Shown here: positions 54,409 to 64,000 of the stretch, one piece after another
Layout of the letters: every line of letters begins with the position of its first letter
Position numbering within the stretch: the first letter of the stretch is position 1
From: Micrasema longulum
Lineage: Eukaryota; Arthropoda; Insecta; Trichoptera; Brachycentridae
NCBI GenBank assembly: GCA_022494885.1
Contig: JAGVSM010005045.1
Location: 41,390-105,389, forward strand
Direction: 5' to 3'
DNA: 64,000 nucleotides
Notes under the pieces: model-generated
Databases searched by the model: none
Seen by the model: the letters and a program-made list of their open reading frames with translations, nothing else
What the model was told of the DNA's origin: nothing
Made by a program: the position numbers and the translations under genes

Positions 54409-54895
54409 GGTTGGAGCACTAACCTCAGTTGGAGGTGGACAGAAGACAAGAGTTTGACGAGTGTTTATTGCATGTTGCGTAAGTTACTACACTTTGTTAT
54501 GAAGCCTCAGCGTAACAGCGATTATGATTTGAACTGATTGCACTTAGACTGCAGGCTAGGACTGATTTTCTGCACGACTGAGTTGGGCTGACTTAGCTGG
54601 GCTGACTCTTTGGGCTGACTTACTTGGGCGAACTCTTTATTATCACTCCCTGTTAGCTCTTTACAGGCTGTGTTCCTTTGTCCTTCGCGTCTTTATAGTA
54701 GAAACGAAGTCAATGTACAGAAGGACGTTTCTTTTGTGTAGACGGACGTTTTATATGCACTAAGGTCAGTCTTGAAGAATATTTCTATTTTATCCAATAA
54801 AAAAATATGATTTGCTTCATCGGTCGTTGCTCTTTATTTCTGGAGAAATCATTGCACGTGTGAGTGCCATCGATCAATGAACTATGAACCCCACA
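54409..54895 (-). mobile_element. Solo LTR, uninterrupted copy
   Basis: On the minus strand it starts TGTGGGGTTCATAGTTCATT and ends GAGGTTAGTGCTCCAACC. Internal words: AATAAAGAGCAACGACCGAT (with an AATAAA signal), AACGTCCGTCTACAC, AGTCAGCCC repeated four times, CTTGTCTTCTGTC. At 487 bp it is the best view of this LTR. The AGTCAGCCCA repeats are unique to this copy. No internal retrotransposon region adjoins either side. Confidence 0.75.
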
Positions 54896-54914
54896 TTTTT
54901 TCTAATTTTTAAGT

Positions 54915-55173
54915 CATCATCATCATTATTTTTCCGCGCCTAATGGTCCAAAAAGCGCTGCATCGGTACACCAATCACAGTGTATCTTGATCATTTTTGT
55001 TACATGAAGGTAAAAAAATCAGACTTACGTTTCAGGTACTAGTCCAGGGACTATGAAATCTTTTTGTGTAAAAATGCTTGTCTAAATAAAAACTTCATGT
55101 CAACCATGTCGGGAATCGAACTCGAGACCTCTTGCATAGTAGGCAAACGCGCTGGCCACTACATCCCAAGACC
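54915..55173 (-). mobile_element. SINE-B copy, full length
   Basis: Minus strand: head GGGTCTTGGGATGTAGTGGC, CAGCGCGTTTGCCTACTATG, B box GTTCGATTCCCGAC, body CATTTTTACACAAAAAGATT and CCTGGACTAGTACCTGAAAC, ending in ATGATGATGATG. It begins 20 bp beyond the LTR start. Confidence 0.85.
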
Positions 55174-55744
55174 CACATTTAAAAAAAATATTTCAATAAA
55201 ATAGCTAACGCGTTTTACAATTATCTCTATACTAACCCAAAATGTATATTAAAAAAATATTTTCATTATAATATCTATCTACTAAACTAGCATCGAAGGC
55301 GTAAGATCGATCAGCGTGTTTTTTGTGTCTTCAACCACCGTATCTTTGAAAACAGTAGACTTATGCTGTAATTAATTTGTTTCGTAAATTCATTCGTATT
55401 TGCGATTGCGTTAGAATGAGATAGATATATGACGAACAAATGAACTTACGAAACGAGATAGTGACAGAATAAACCTGCTGTGCCTCAATAAACAATCTTG
55501 AAATGTTTCTTACAGTGACCATGGAAAATACATTAACAGAAGTTTCTTATCTCAAAATACTTTCAAAAGTAAGCTTTATCTGCTCCGTTAAATAACAAAG
55601 CTGTTTCAGTCCCTTCGGAAGTGGCTTTTTTAACCTTTCTTACAAAAATATATGTGTAACTTTCACGTAAAATAACAAATATCAAAAGGATTCTTTGAAT
55701 GAAAAAATCAATCTTGTGTATCTCGACCATCTGTTAGGGAAGAG
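55174..55744. other. Unassigned sequence
   Basis: Nothing supported beyond short SINE-B-like words (GAAGGCGTAAGATCGATCAG at 55295). Confidence 0.35.
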
Positions 55745-55810
55745 TTAGGTGGTCAGTCCTACGCTTTCGCTACCAGTTCAGGAATAGTAAAATAGTGCAT
55801 AAAAAGCTCC
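55745..55810 (-). mobile_element. SINE-B body fragment
   Basis: On the plus strand GGTGGTCAGTCCTACGCTTT, CGCTACCAGTTCAGGAATAG matches the middle of the SINE-B body in reverse. Head and tail missing. Confidence 0.55.
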
Positions 55811-55910
55811 ACCCACTTGCCCGGATCCGTTTAAAATGTCGTGTGGCCACTTTTCAGAACCGCATATTGCAAAAAAAAATATCTTTAATGTACAATTAAC
55901 AATTCATCGG

Positions 55911-56085
55911 GTTGCCGTCCTGTGGCTAGTGTCTCAGACTCACGGACCAAAGGTCTGTAGTTCGAATCCCACTCTACCTCAACTTGATTCCATTTTCTAA
56001 TAGTGAGTTATTTACAACTCGTTGAAAATGGCCCTCAAAATTAAATATTTGGGTAAATCATAAGAACGCAAATATTTATTCCTTT
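55911..56085 (+). mobile_element. SINE-C copy 2
   Basis: tRNA-like head GTTGCCGTCCTGTGGCTAGT, ACTCACGGACCAAAGGTC and B box GTAGTTCGAATCCCAC; body CAACTTGATTCCATTTTC, AGTGAGTTATTTACAACTCG and AAATATTTGGGTAAATCATA. Aligns with 33924-34095. The head is better kept here, but acceptor-stem pairing is poor, so it is not a tRNA gene. Confidence 0.75.
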
Positions 56086-56108
56086 TAAAAAAATTGAAAA
56101 AACAGTTA

Positions 56109-56361
56109 ATTATAATAATACAAATACGTTTATAGTTTTATTCCTATTTTATTTATAATTTTTTACCAGTGACCGGGTTTTGTCATGACCGGCATTGTCA
56201 GACTGGTGGAACACTAAACAAAAACCTACTTTATATACAAGTGCATCAATTTGTTTAGTCTCCCACCAGTCTGACGATGTTGGTCACGACGAAACCCGGT
56301 CATTGGTAAAAATTAATCAATAAAAGTGGAGTAAAACTATATACGTATTTTTATTATAATA
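56109..56361. mobile_element. Fold-back element with about 105-bp arms
   Basis: Left arm 56109-56213 and right arm about 56255-56361 are inverted. Shared words include TGACCGGGTTT, CAGACTGGTGG, TAAACA and the outer ATACGT...TATAGTTTTA. The arms differ at many positions, so it is older than the 46.4-kb palindrome. Central loop about 40 bp. No coding. Confidence 0.78.
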
Positions 56362-56429
56362 ATGAAAATGCAGTTCCACCAAGAAATGTTAGTAAAAAAA
56401 CTCAATCTATTATAACTTACTATAATGTA

Positions 56430-57160
56430 AGTATTAATAGACTAGAAAGGGTCCAACATTTTTTTTAAAGCAAATCGACTACCAGTTAAACATCAACTTC
56501 TCTAGCCATGCTGAAAGTATGCAGTACCATGGAATAAACTCCCTTCAAAATTGAAGAATATTGTTAGGCCAGTTATTTTTATTCAAATGATTAAAAAAAA
56601 AATTGATTCTCCTAACCTGCTTGAAAGACCTTCGTTCTGTGTGCCATCTAGACCGATAAGACTAAGTCTTCTGTTTTAACCTAACCTAACCTAACCTAAC
56701 CTAACCTAACCTAACCTAACCTAACCTAACCTAACCTAACCTAACCTAACCTAGCCTAACCTAACCTAACCTAACCTAACCTAACCTAACCTAACCTAAC
56801 CTAACCTAACCTAACCTAACCTAACCTAACCTAACCTAACCTAACCTAACCTAACCTAACCTAACCTAACCTAACCTAACCTAACCTAACCTAGCCTAAC
56901 CTAACCTAACCTAACCTAACCTAACCTAACCTAACCTAACCTAACCTAACCTAACCTGCTTGAAAGACCTTCGTTCTGTGTGCCATCTAGACCGATAAGA
57001 CTAAGTCTTCTGTTTTACACAGAAAACGCGTCAATAAAATATTTGAAACAATCCACAATTTCTAGAATATGCGACCAATATAACAATAGATTTAGATATT
57101 TTTTGTGACAATGGTAATAAATCGGAGAAATTTTGGGAGAAGCAGATACTTAAATTTATA
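56430..57160 (+). pseudogene. LINE ORF2 C-terminus (VPSRP group) split by the telomeric insertion
   Basis: NRLERVQHFF near 56430-56465 and, after decayed sequence, SPNLLERPSFCVPSRPIRLS at 56608-56668. This is the same LINE segment as at 36.06-36.64 kb (LLAKRVPSRPTRL). Coding similarity should resume at 57017 after the telomeric block and the repeated 68 bp. Many stops; long dead before the insertion. Confidence 0.7.
56611..57017. repeat. Interstitial telomeric block with 68-bp flanking duplication
   Basis: CCTAA units run from 56679 to 56956, about 56 copies, equal to TTAGG on the minus strand. Two units are CTAGC instead of CTAAC (56751 and 56891), exactly 140 bp apart. The 68 bp at 56611-56678 (CCTAACCTGCTTGAAAGACC onward) are repeated without change at 56950-57017. 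The flank itself begins CCTAACCT, which is a natural telomerase primer on the minus strand. Confidence 0.95.
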
Positions 57161-57700
57161 ATTATATACACATTTTTCATTTCGTTTCTTTTACATTTAT
57201 TATATTTAACAAAATTTGAATTATAGTATTAAGTGTAAATTTTTTTTTGGGTGTGTGCATAAGTGTCCTTCGCTAATATATAAAGAAATTGACAATATTT
57301 ATTTACATAATTTTTGTTTACCCAATAAAATTAATAAAAATAAATAAATAGAACGGTTAATTTTTTTTTCAAAAATTATTTTTGTACAAAAAATTGGCGT
57401 TTTTTTAAATTTACTTTTTTTTATTTTTATTTATTTATTTATACAAATTAATATTAAACTAAAAAAAAATGCGCATGCTCAACTCTACGAGGCAACGGCG
57501 AGCCCTGTGGTATGTTACCATTTATTGTATTCAATAACCCATCGCCGTTAGAGCAACCAAAATATGTATAGCCAATTTGCGACCCTCAATCTATTTTTTT
57601 CATTTCTGATGGCAATAAAGTATGTTTGTTAATAAGCTTATTAATACACTGGAAGAAACAAGTCCGTCCAGGAGAACCAGAACCGTCACCACAAATCTAT
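57161..57700. other. Unassigned AT-rich sequence
   Basis: Nothing supported; 57475-57560 is slightly GC-richer. Confidence 0.4.
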
Positions 57701-57723
57701 TAAGCCCAAAAGAAAATAATTGT

Positions 57724-58310
57724 TCATAAATCGTGTTCGGCATTTTGAGTCCTACTTTGGTTAATTTTACCGATTTCCTGTATTAACTTGGCCATGTAAA
57801 GTACCACCTCCCGTGTGAGTTCTTTACAAAGTATCACCGATCCAACGTCACATAGATCTTCACCCAGATTTCTGTATCGTGGCTCCAGCTGTTGTCCCTG
57901 AAAGCTAGAAAAGGTGAAGGACATATTAAGGTATTTCATATCACATGGGCTGTTGATCTCGATGATTTTGAAACGATGCAGGTTACTCATAAACCCACCC
58001 TTAACCCGTGAAAATTTGGATGAGCTCAAAACCAACATTCTGCATTCTCCTGAAATCAAAGACATAGTTTATGGTAGTGAAAAACATTTTGGTAATTTGT
58101 CCAGAAGTTTCATAAAAAAACGGTCATTCCAGAGTTGAAGGGTCCAGTTTTTTATTGTCCTTTTGGCAAAACTGAACGAAAAATTGATATAATCAAGGGC
58201 TGTCTTTTTAGGTGTAGCCTCCTGAGTCTTTTTGTTCCCTTTTTTGTTGCCAAAGATTCTGCAGTGTCCTTTTATCCAACCGATTGACACGCTCCGCTGT
58301 CAGTGCTTTC
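57724..58310 (-). pseudogene. RNase-H-type LINE C-terminus, copy 3 (longest)
   Basis: From 58300 on the minus strand: SIGWIKGHCRIFGNKKGNKK, then KTALDYINFSFSFAKR and WTLQLWNDRF; the W-x-x-GH-x-x-x-x-GN pattern is the end of a LINE RNase H domain. After a frame break: FMSNLHRFKIIEINSPCD (compare YLHRF-x-I-x-x-SP-x-C), LEPRYRNLGEDL, then MAKLIQEIGKINQSRTQNA. The last part links it to the fragments at 2.9 and 9.6 kb. The Asp normally after GN-x-x-A is lost. Confidence 0.65.
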
Positions 58311-58930
58311 CATTGACAGAGCATCCTCACTCCGTTGTTTACTGGGCGGTTCACTCAAGTATTTTTTGCTTTTTTCAATATTCAATACCGGGCATTGAAA
58401 AGAACAAACTATTTATTTAAGTCTAAGATAAGTTACTGCAGAAATCATTTTTTTTAAATTTGTTAGTTGTTGGTTTTAAAATTTTGTTTTTAGAAAATCC
58501 AATATGAATGTGTTGAGACGAGCGAGCCTTGATAAAGTAATATCAATGTCATTTTTTTAAATATAAGAAATAACTTTATGATAGATCATTAAAATAAAAT
58601 AAATACGCTTTATTTTAAATCACGATACGGAGTTAGTGAAGGGGAGGTATTTTTTTCACATCCAATTTACTTAAAAGAAGAGCATATGATATAATTTTAA
58701 CCTCCCTCGCCTCTTATTCCATACTTTCAAAAACACAAATCTAACATCATATAAATACTGAATTTATTACTTCCATATGTATCAAATTTAGGTTGTCACT
58801 TCAATTATAAGATAGGATTATACACCTTTTTTTAATCAATCCTTGATAAAAAATACTTAGTACCTCGGGAATGGGTCGGTTATTAAATAAATAATGAACG
58901 GTTACATTAAGAGTGTTGTTATTTTTATAA
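58311..58930. other. Unassigned sequence
   Basis: Nothing supported. Confidence 0.4.
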
Positions 58931-58931
58931 T

Positions 58932-59318
58932 GTTTAAGGTTTATAGTATATGATCAATAACATACACACAAGCTAAATCGTTTCTCCTGAGATTATAAGA
59001 GAGACAACCAAGGTAGCCAGTCATCATTCAGTGTTGAATACAATACAATAAGACCGACGTCCTTCAGTACATTCACGGCATAGAGATACGAACAAAGGAA
59101 CGTGGCCTATAAGGAGACCACAAGGTGTGGTAACGCTCAGTCAGCCCAAGCAAATCAACCCAGTCGTGCAGCAAATAGTATGAGCATGCAGTCCAATTGC
59201 AGCCAGTTCAACTAATTATCGGTATAACACTAGCGCTACATAATTTGCCTTGTAATAAATACGCATTAAATAGCAACCTTGTGTCTTCTGTCGATGTCAA
59301 ACTGGGGTAAGAGCTTCA
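58932..59318 (+). mobile_element. Solo LTR, third and most diverged copy
   Basis: Aligns with the other two LTRs through TATAGTATATGATCAATAAC (start), GACGTCCTTCAGTACATTCA, CGTGGCCTATAAGGAGACCA, CAAGGTGTGGTAACG and CTTGTGTCTTCTGTCGATGT to AACTGGGGTAAGAGCTTCAC. The first bases (TGTGG) are gone. Confidence 0.68.
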
Positions 59319-60895
59319 CAACTTTCAGCTACAAAAATCATACAAATCAATGGTATAAAATATTTCTCAATATGTTAGTTTTAAATAATAAGGAAGATGG
59401 ACTAAGATTTAGTCTATACTTTATGCAAAAAAAAAGGTATTTTATCTGTAGAAATTTATAATTAACCAATTCGGAGAAGTTTTTTTTTTTATCAGTAAAT
59501 AACAACATGTGACGTTAGTGACTATTTGGTAAAAATGTATTCACAAAATTATATGATATGAATTATTTCCACAATATGCTTTTTACTGCAGACCTATGAG
59601 ACAATAAAAATATTAATTTCGCTTTCATGAATTAGTTTGAAAGTGTAACATCTGTAGTCTAAGGTCAAAAAAACATTGACGCCATGTGTGTACAGTTCTC
59701 AACATATTTCCATATAGAAAACCCTTATTTTTTCTTTTACTACTCTGATACATACATATTAAAAGAAAATATTTGGCAAGCTTGTTTTCTAGACACATTT
59801 ATAATTTAAAGCTTTTTTGTCCAAAGTATCTCAAAAACAGAACAAAATATTTCAAAGTTAATGGTTTTGTTATGCTTAGTCATGAAATGGCTCTATTATA
59901 AGTAATATTTAAAAATAATACCTTAACTTAGTATAATACTTTTTTACTAAATTTGTTTTTTATTTCATTTATTAAAATTTCACTAAAACTCTAAACTTCA
60001 TTTTCAAATAAAAAGTCAATTGATACACGCTACTTTTTATCCAGAAAAATACATCAATTGATCGTGAAAATTCTTATTGCTAAGCGACTAAACTGATTAT
60101 TTATTTATTTTTTCCCTAGTACAACGTGAGCAAAGCCACAAATAAAAGCTAGTTAGTTTTTAAAATATACATCTCCAACAAAAATTAATCGTTTGGAAAC
60201 ATATTTTTTTATGCTTTTTTCATATGGAAGGCGAAATGTAAAAGATTATTCATTATTAAAAATATTTTTTCATGTCCATCTAAGTTTTTTTTCACAAAGA
60301 ATGCATAATTTAAATACCTAAATTTTAATTTTTCGTGAAATTCGCGCAATGTTTGTTTTTTCCGTGTATTTTTAAAACATAAATCATTTGATGAAATTAC
60401 GGACTCTCAAAGCGATAAAAAATAAATCCTGAGAACCGGAAGCAACTTGATAAACCGGATGTTAAAAATTGAAATATGTAAGTGTAAAATATGTATTTTT
60501 ATACGTACTAAAGACAAATACTTACCCAATTTACGTTTGTTTTAAATACGCAGGAAATAAAAACACATAAATTTGGAAGAATTTGTGTTTAAAGAATTCG
60601 TAATTCCTCCACTACTGAAGATAAATTTATATTTTTTATTAGAACAATATCATTTTCACGCTTTACATAACATAATAAAGGTTTTATTTAATTTTCTAAC
60701 CTTTAAATACATTTATTACCCTTATGGTAAAATTATTTGTTTTTTAAAATTTGCACCATAGAAGGCCAAGAGGTTTAATTGACCCTTTCAGCCTGGGTTT
60801 GTTATCAAAAATTCACGAGATTTAAAATTGAATTACTTACGTACCTACCGATATTAAAAAGTGGAATGTATATTTTCATATTACTGGACCAAGAA
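59319..60895. other. Unassigned AT-rich sequence
   Basis: AGCAAAGCCACAAATAAAAG then CTAGT at 60130-60153 resembles the ends of some insect repeats; too little for a call. No gene. Confidence 0.4.
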
Positions 60896-60909
60896 AAAAA
60901 ACGCTGTCT

Positions 60910-61506
60910 TCATCGAAACATATCTAGCTCATACTAATGTCTACGCTCACTTAGAAGGTTTCAAAAATTCTTACCCATTAATACTAAATGCACACTTGGA
61001 CAACCATTACTACTAACCATTCTAAATTACGCTGATGTTTTCATGACTGATTTAAGCTGTGAGCAACTCGAAAAACTTAAACGACTTCAGAATACATGCA
61101 TAAGGTACATTTTTGGTCTTAGGAAATATGACCACATTTCTGATTATCGTAGGCAACTGAAATGGCTCAAAATTAGACAGCGGAGAGACTATCACTCCCT
61201 CTCACTTCTGTTTAATGTACTTCATAGTCCTAACGCCCCTAAATACCTGCGTGAAAAATTTCAACGCTTCTCAGTTCATGGTTTACCTTTTCGTTCTAAT
61301 TTTCAAGGAACTCTCTTAATACCCATCCACAATTCCTCTTTCTTCTCTAACTCATATAGTGTCCATGCGCTCGACTGTGGAATCATCTCCCATCCACCAT
61401 CAAAGATGTTATCACATTATCTCTGTTTAAATCACGTCTGAAGAAACATCTCCTTTCTCTTCTTAAATCGCTCCTCCTTTCTTTTTTCCTTTTTCCCATC
61501 GAGTAA
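60910..61506 (+). pseudogene. LINE ORF2 C-terminus (YADV/LRK/RLWN group)
   Basis: RRFQKFLPINTKC and ILNYADVFMTDLSCEQLEKL lead to KRLQNTCIRYIFGLRKYDHI, RRQLKWLKIRQRRDYHSLSL, LHSPNAPKYLREKFQ. The frame closes at 61441, but one base earlier in phase it continues ARLWNHLPSTIKDVITLSLF and KSRLKKHL to about 61506. A single-base insertion near 61365 explains the switch. This is a near-intact C-terminus, so a young copy; the fragment at 2.46 kb is its relative. Confidence 0.88.
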
Positions 61507-62087
61507 TAGTTTTGATTGAAGGTAATTTATAAACAAATACGTTTATTTCTATTTTTACAAATCTTAAACTTTTTAATCATTTTTTTATTGAATATGTTCT
61601 GTAACATATAATGAATTAATAAATTATAAAAATAAAACTTTTATTTTATTGGTTGGTTGGAAGAAATTGCTGTTTGATAATAAGCCCGCCAATGTACAAA
61701 TAACATTATGCACAAAAAGTTAAATAAAATTAAATAAAATATCGAGACAGTCTAAAGTAAAATCAACAGTTAAATACGAAATTGTGATTATTTGTATGAA
61801 AATCAAAGTGTTTTCTTCGGTAACCTGTAATTAAACATGTTTTAAAAAAATACATTGTAAACATCTCTTATTTTTCATTCAGAAGACTTAATTTTATTTC
61901 GAAGATAACATTGAAGATAAATTTGAACTTCTCCTTAGAATACGGGCCCAGGACCTCGATTATGATGGGAAGATAAGGACATCATACCTTCACCATGATA
62001 AAAAACGCTATTTTTATTGGTACATATTGAGACGGTAAAAAGTAAAACAAATATTCATCTACGAAATTGTGTATATATGTCGGTAGT
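61507..62087. repeat. Unit 1 of an imperfect direct repeat
   Basis: 61740-61840 (ATCGAGACAGTCTAAAGTAA, ATACGAAATTGTGATTATTT, TCTTCGGTAACCTGTAA, AACATGTTT) recurs with changes at 62027-62085 and 62325-62360, the second copy being split by the fold-back at 62088. The nature of the unit is unknown. Confidence 0.45.
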
Positions 62088-62320
62088 CAGATGGCAGAAG
62101 GGACCATCTGTATTTTTTTCTGTTTTTTACTTTTCAAAAGTTTAATCAATATTTCAGTAAATACACATTTTAAAAAAAACACCATGATTAAGAATGGTAA
62201 TTTATTATTGAAAACCAAAACTAAAATATTTTAGTTTGGGGATTGACGTCTTGAAATTGAGTCGTATTTCAGTTCACCTGAACTTTTTTGAAAATCACAG
62301 ATGGTCCCTTCTGCCATCTG
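62088..62320. mobile_element. Short fold-back element with perfect 24-bp ends
   Basis: CAGATGGCAGAAGGGACCAT plus CTGT at 62088-62111 is exactly inverted at 62297-62320. The end itself is partly palindromic (CAGATGG...CCATCTG). Comparison with the neighbouring repeat unit at 61740-61840, which lacks it, supports an insertion of about 233 bp. Superfamily unknown. Confidence 0.7.
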
Positions 62321-63125
62321 TGTCTTCGTCGGTAACCAGTAATTTATCATGTTTCGAAATTTTTTTTAAAGTAAAACTGTTAATTTTCTATTGTAATACG
62401 GTTCCTGGTATCCTAAATTGCGTGATTATTTTATTTTGCTCATGATGGAATTCGGCATTACGCATGAAAGTTTGTTTTTTCGTTTAAAAACTAACTTATG
62501 GCTAGTTTATCAATTTCGGAGCGATTTTTGTCGTACTATTTATTGGTTTTTCAAGCAAGATTCTAATATCTTTCAAAAAAATTAACTAATTTGCATGAAT
62601 AAACATAATATATTTTAAGTAAATACCTTTTCATGAGCTTTGTCGTTTTCTTGTTAGTTCAAGAACTAGTGTTAATTTAAAATTAACCTCAAATAAATTC
62701 TGAAGTACAAAATACAAAATTAATTAAAAATGCAAAAAAAATCCAAGAGTTTTTTCAATATATTCAGAAAACGAAATATGTTTTATTTGTATTTGGTGTT
62801 CAATTCCAGTTCCCTTTGCACCATCGGGTGCGGATATGGGTGTCATGAAGATAATTAAATTGTTTTATTCAACTGGCGCTAAAAAAAACAAATATTCCAA
62901 GGTAAATAATCTAGATTTTTCCACACTACAAATTTTCTCTTACTGATTTTCCGTCGTGCGTGTTTAAGCGCAGTATTCTCGAGAGAAAACCATTTCATTG
63001 CCTGTCTACTAAGGATTTCTCAATCTCGCCCCCACCCCTAGCCTAACTGAAATTTCAGTACTTTATCTATTTCTCTCCAAGGTTTTCTAAATAAACTAAA
63101 ACCGAATAATCCATTAACAAAAAAA
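62321..63125. other. Unassigned sequence
   Basis: Nothing supported apart from the repeat words noted at 62325-62360. Confidence 0.4.
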
Positions 63126-63129
63126 TTAT

Positions 63130-63423
63130 ATTGATTGATTTGGTGTTTATTTTGTAGAACTCCATATTTAAACTTATAATTAGAAATCAAACACTGATTT
63201 GAGTCTACTGAACTCTTTATTTTTTTTTTTTACAAATATAAACATATAAAAATAAAAACTTCGTGACAATTGTTTCGCCTTATTAGGGCATATTCAAACG
63301 AATGTCAATTCAAAATGTCCTAATAAGGCGAAACAATTGTCACGAAGTTTTTATTTTTATATGTTTACATTTGTAAAAATAAAATAAAGTGTTCAGTAGA
63401 CTCAAATCAGTGTTTGATTTCTT
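63130..63423. mobile_element. Fold-back element, AACTTATAATTAG family, copy 2
   Basis: Arms of about 110 bp (63171-63291 and 63313-63423) share GAGTCTACTGAAC, ATATAAACATATAAAAATAA, CTTCGTGACAATTGTTTCGC and CTTATTAGG. Central loop about 22 bp. The upstream 40 bp (TTGATTGATTTGGTGTTTAT) also match the copy at 26.0 kb. The inner arm part is a near-perfect 50-bp stem. Confidence 0.85.
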
Positions 63424-63543
63424 GAATGATATTTTATTCACTCTAAAACTGATTCTTTATGGTTCTATTTTATTTTATAATTTTGTGTAAAATCAGTTTC
63501 AATTATAAAAGTCAAAACTAAAACAAACTGTATTTATTTATCA
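63424..63543. other. Short unassigned stretch
   Basis: AT-rich; nothing supported. Confidence 0.4.
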
Positions 63544-63850
63544 TTTTTATTTATTTATTTATTTATTTGACACTTTATATACATATACAATAAATATACA
63601 TATAAGGGCGGGCATATTGCCTTAAGGAAATTTCTTTCTACCTACCCAAACCGTTCAGTTTGAGAAAATTATAAATACATGGAAATATTGAATCTTACAA
63701 TTTTATACAAAAATTAAAAGCAAAGATTAACAAAAATAAATATATATATTAAAATAACACTATTTTATGAAAAGAGGAGAGGGGATGGGAAGGAAAGAAG
63801 AAGGATAAAGGAACAATTAAAATATTTAGATAGTGACATTTCAATCTTGA
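63544..63850 (-). mobile_element. LINE 3' UTR and tail (ARLWN group)
   Basis: TTATTTATTTATTTATTTGA on the plus strand, then GGGCGGGCATATTGCCTTAA and CTACCTACCCAAACCGTTCA, match the 3' UTR of the 39.7-kb LINE. The coding part is missing. Confidence 0.78.
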
Positions 63851-64000
63851 CTTAATCTTGACATTTTTCGTATGTTTAAACATATGTATTACTTAAATTA
63901 TTTCATCTTTTGATGTTTGTGAAGTTAAACAGCCAAAATCTTTATTGATTCATTGAAATATGGTCTACAGAGATATCTTACTGTTGCTTTAGGCTAGCGA
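63851..64000. other. Unassigned window end
   Basis: Nothing supported. Confidence 0.4.

Noticed and set aside
55911..55980. tRNA gene
   Set aside because: Good B box but no consistent cloverleaf, and the following 100 bp match the copy nested in the LTR at 33.9 kb; it is a SINE-C head.
56679..56956. Chromosome end (true telomere)
   Set aside because: Ordinary LINE sequence continues on both sides, with a duplicated flank, so the block is interstitial.
60121..60155. Helitron 3' end (CTAG before T)
   Set aside because: CTAGT with the preceding AGCAAAGCCAC word is suggestive, but there is no upstream hairpin or second copy in the window.

Overview
The window looks like a stretch of non-dipteran insect nuclear genome. 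It is AT-rich, has no bacterial gene organisation, and carries about 280 bp of (TTAGG)n/(CCTAA)n, the arthropod telomere motif, inside the sequence. I could not support a single complete host gene. Almost every recognisable feature is a transposable element or its remnant, and most longer open frames are pieces of reverse transcriptase.

Layout. 1-8.1 kb: a fold-back element, a partly duplicated tRNA-derived SINE, two LINE fragments and a complete internally deleted piggyBac element (5333-6699, TTAA on both sides). 8.1-15.2 kb: RTE-like and RNase-H-type LINE 3' ends, SINEs, a long decayed Jockey-type LINE with endonuclease and reverse transcriptase (11.5-14.4 kb, minus) and a TTAA-flanked fold-back MITE. 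15-34 kb: many 5'-truncated LINEs, a Penelope-like fragment in an 80-bp inverted repeat, a 19-bp tandem repeat, MITEs and a 165-bp retroposed insert with a 13-bp target duplication. 33.8-34.7 kb: a solo LTR invaded by two different SINEs. 36-47 kb: more LINEs and SINEs, two arrays of one satellite-like repeat in opposite orientation, and a near-perfect 305-bp palindromic MITE. 48-64 kb: LINE fragments, two more solo LTRs, a MITE nested in a LINE, the telomeric insertion, a Penelope/fold-back-type palindrome and further fold-backs.

Families. I separate three tRNA-derived SINE families, called here SINE-A (2 copies), SINE-B (about a dozen, ending in (GAT)n-like tails) and SINE-C (2 copies). There are at least six LINE groups: RTE-like with RWFGHVERM; Jockey-like with M-S-R-x-C/F...F-F; a YADV/LRK group; an RPGRP/AADR-x-W group; a TRN/RLWN group; and an RNase-H-bearing group. 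One LTR family, one piggyBac family, one Penelope-like element and several MITE families complete the set. All coding remnants are broken by stops, frameshifts, deletions or lost catalytic residues, so nothing here appears able to move by itself.

The most notable structure is the telomeric block at 56.68-56.96 kb. It sits in a decayed LINE and is bracketed by two identical 68-bp copies of the LINE sequence, in the orientation expected if telomerase extended a pre-existing AGGTTAGG 3' end at a staggered break. I found no evidence for a novel operon-like or defence-like system. Coordinates of decayed elements are by eye and may be off by tens of bases; family assignments rest on motif recognition, not on database searches.
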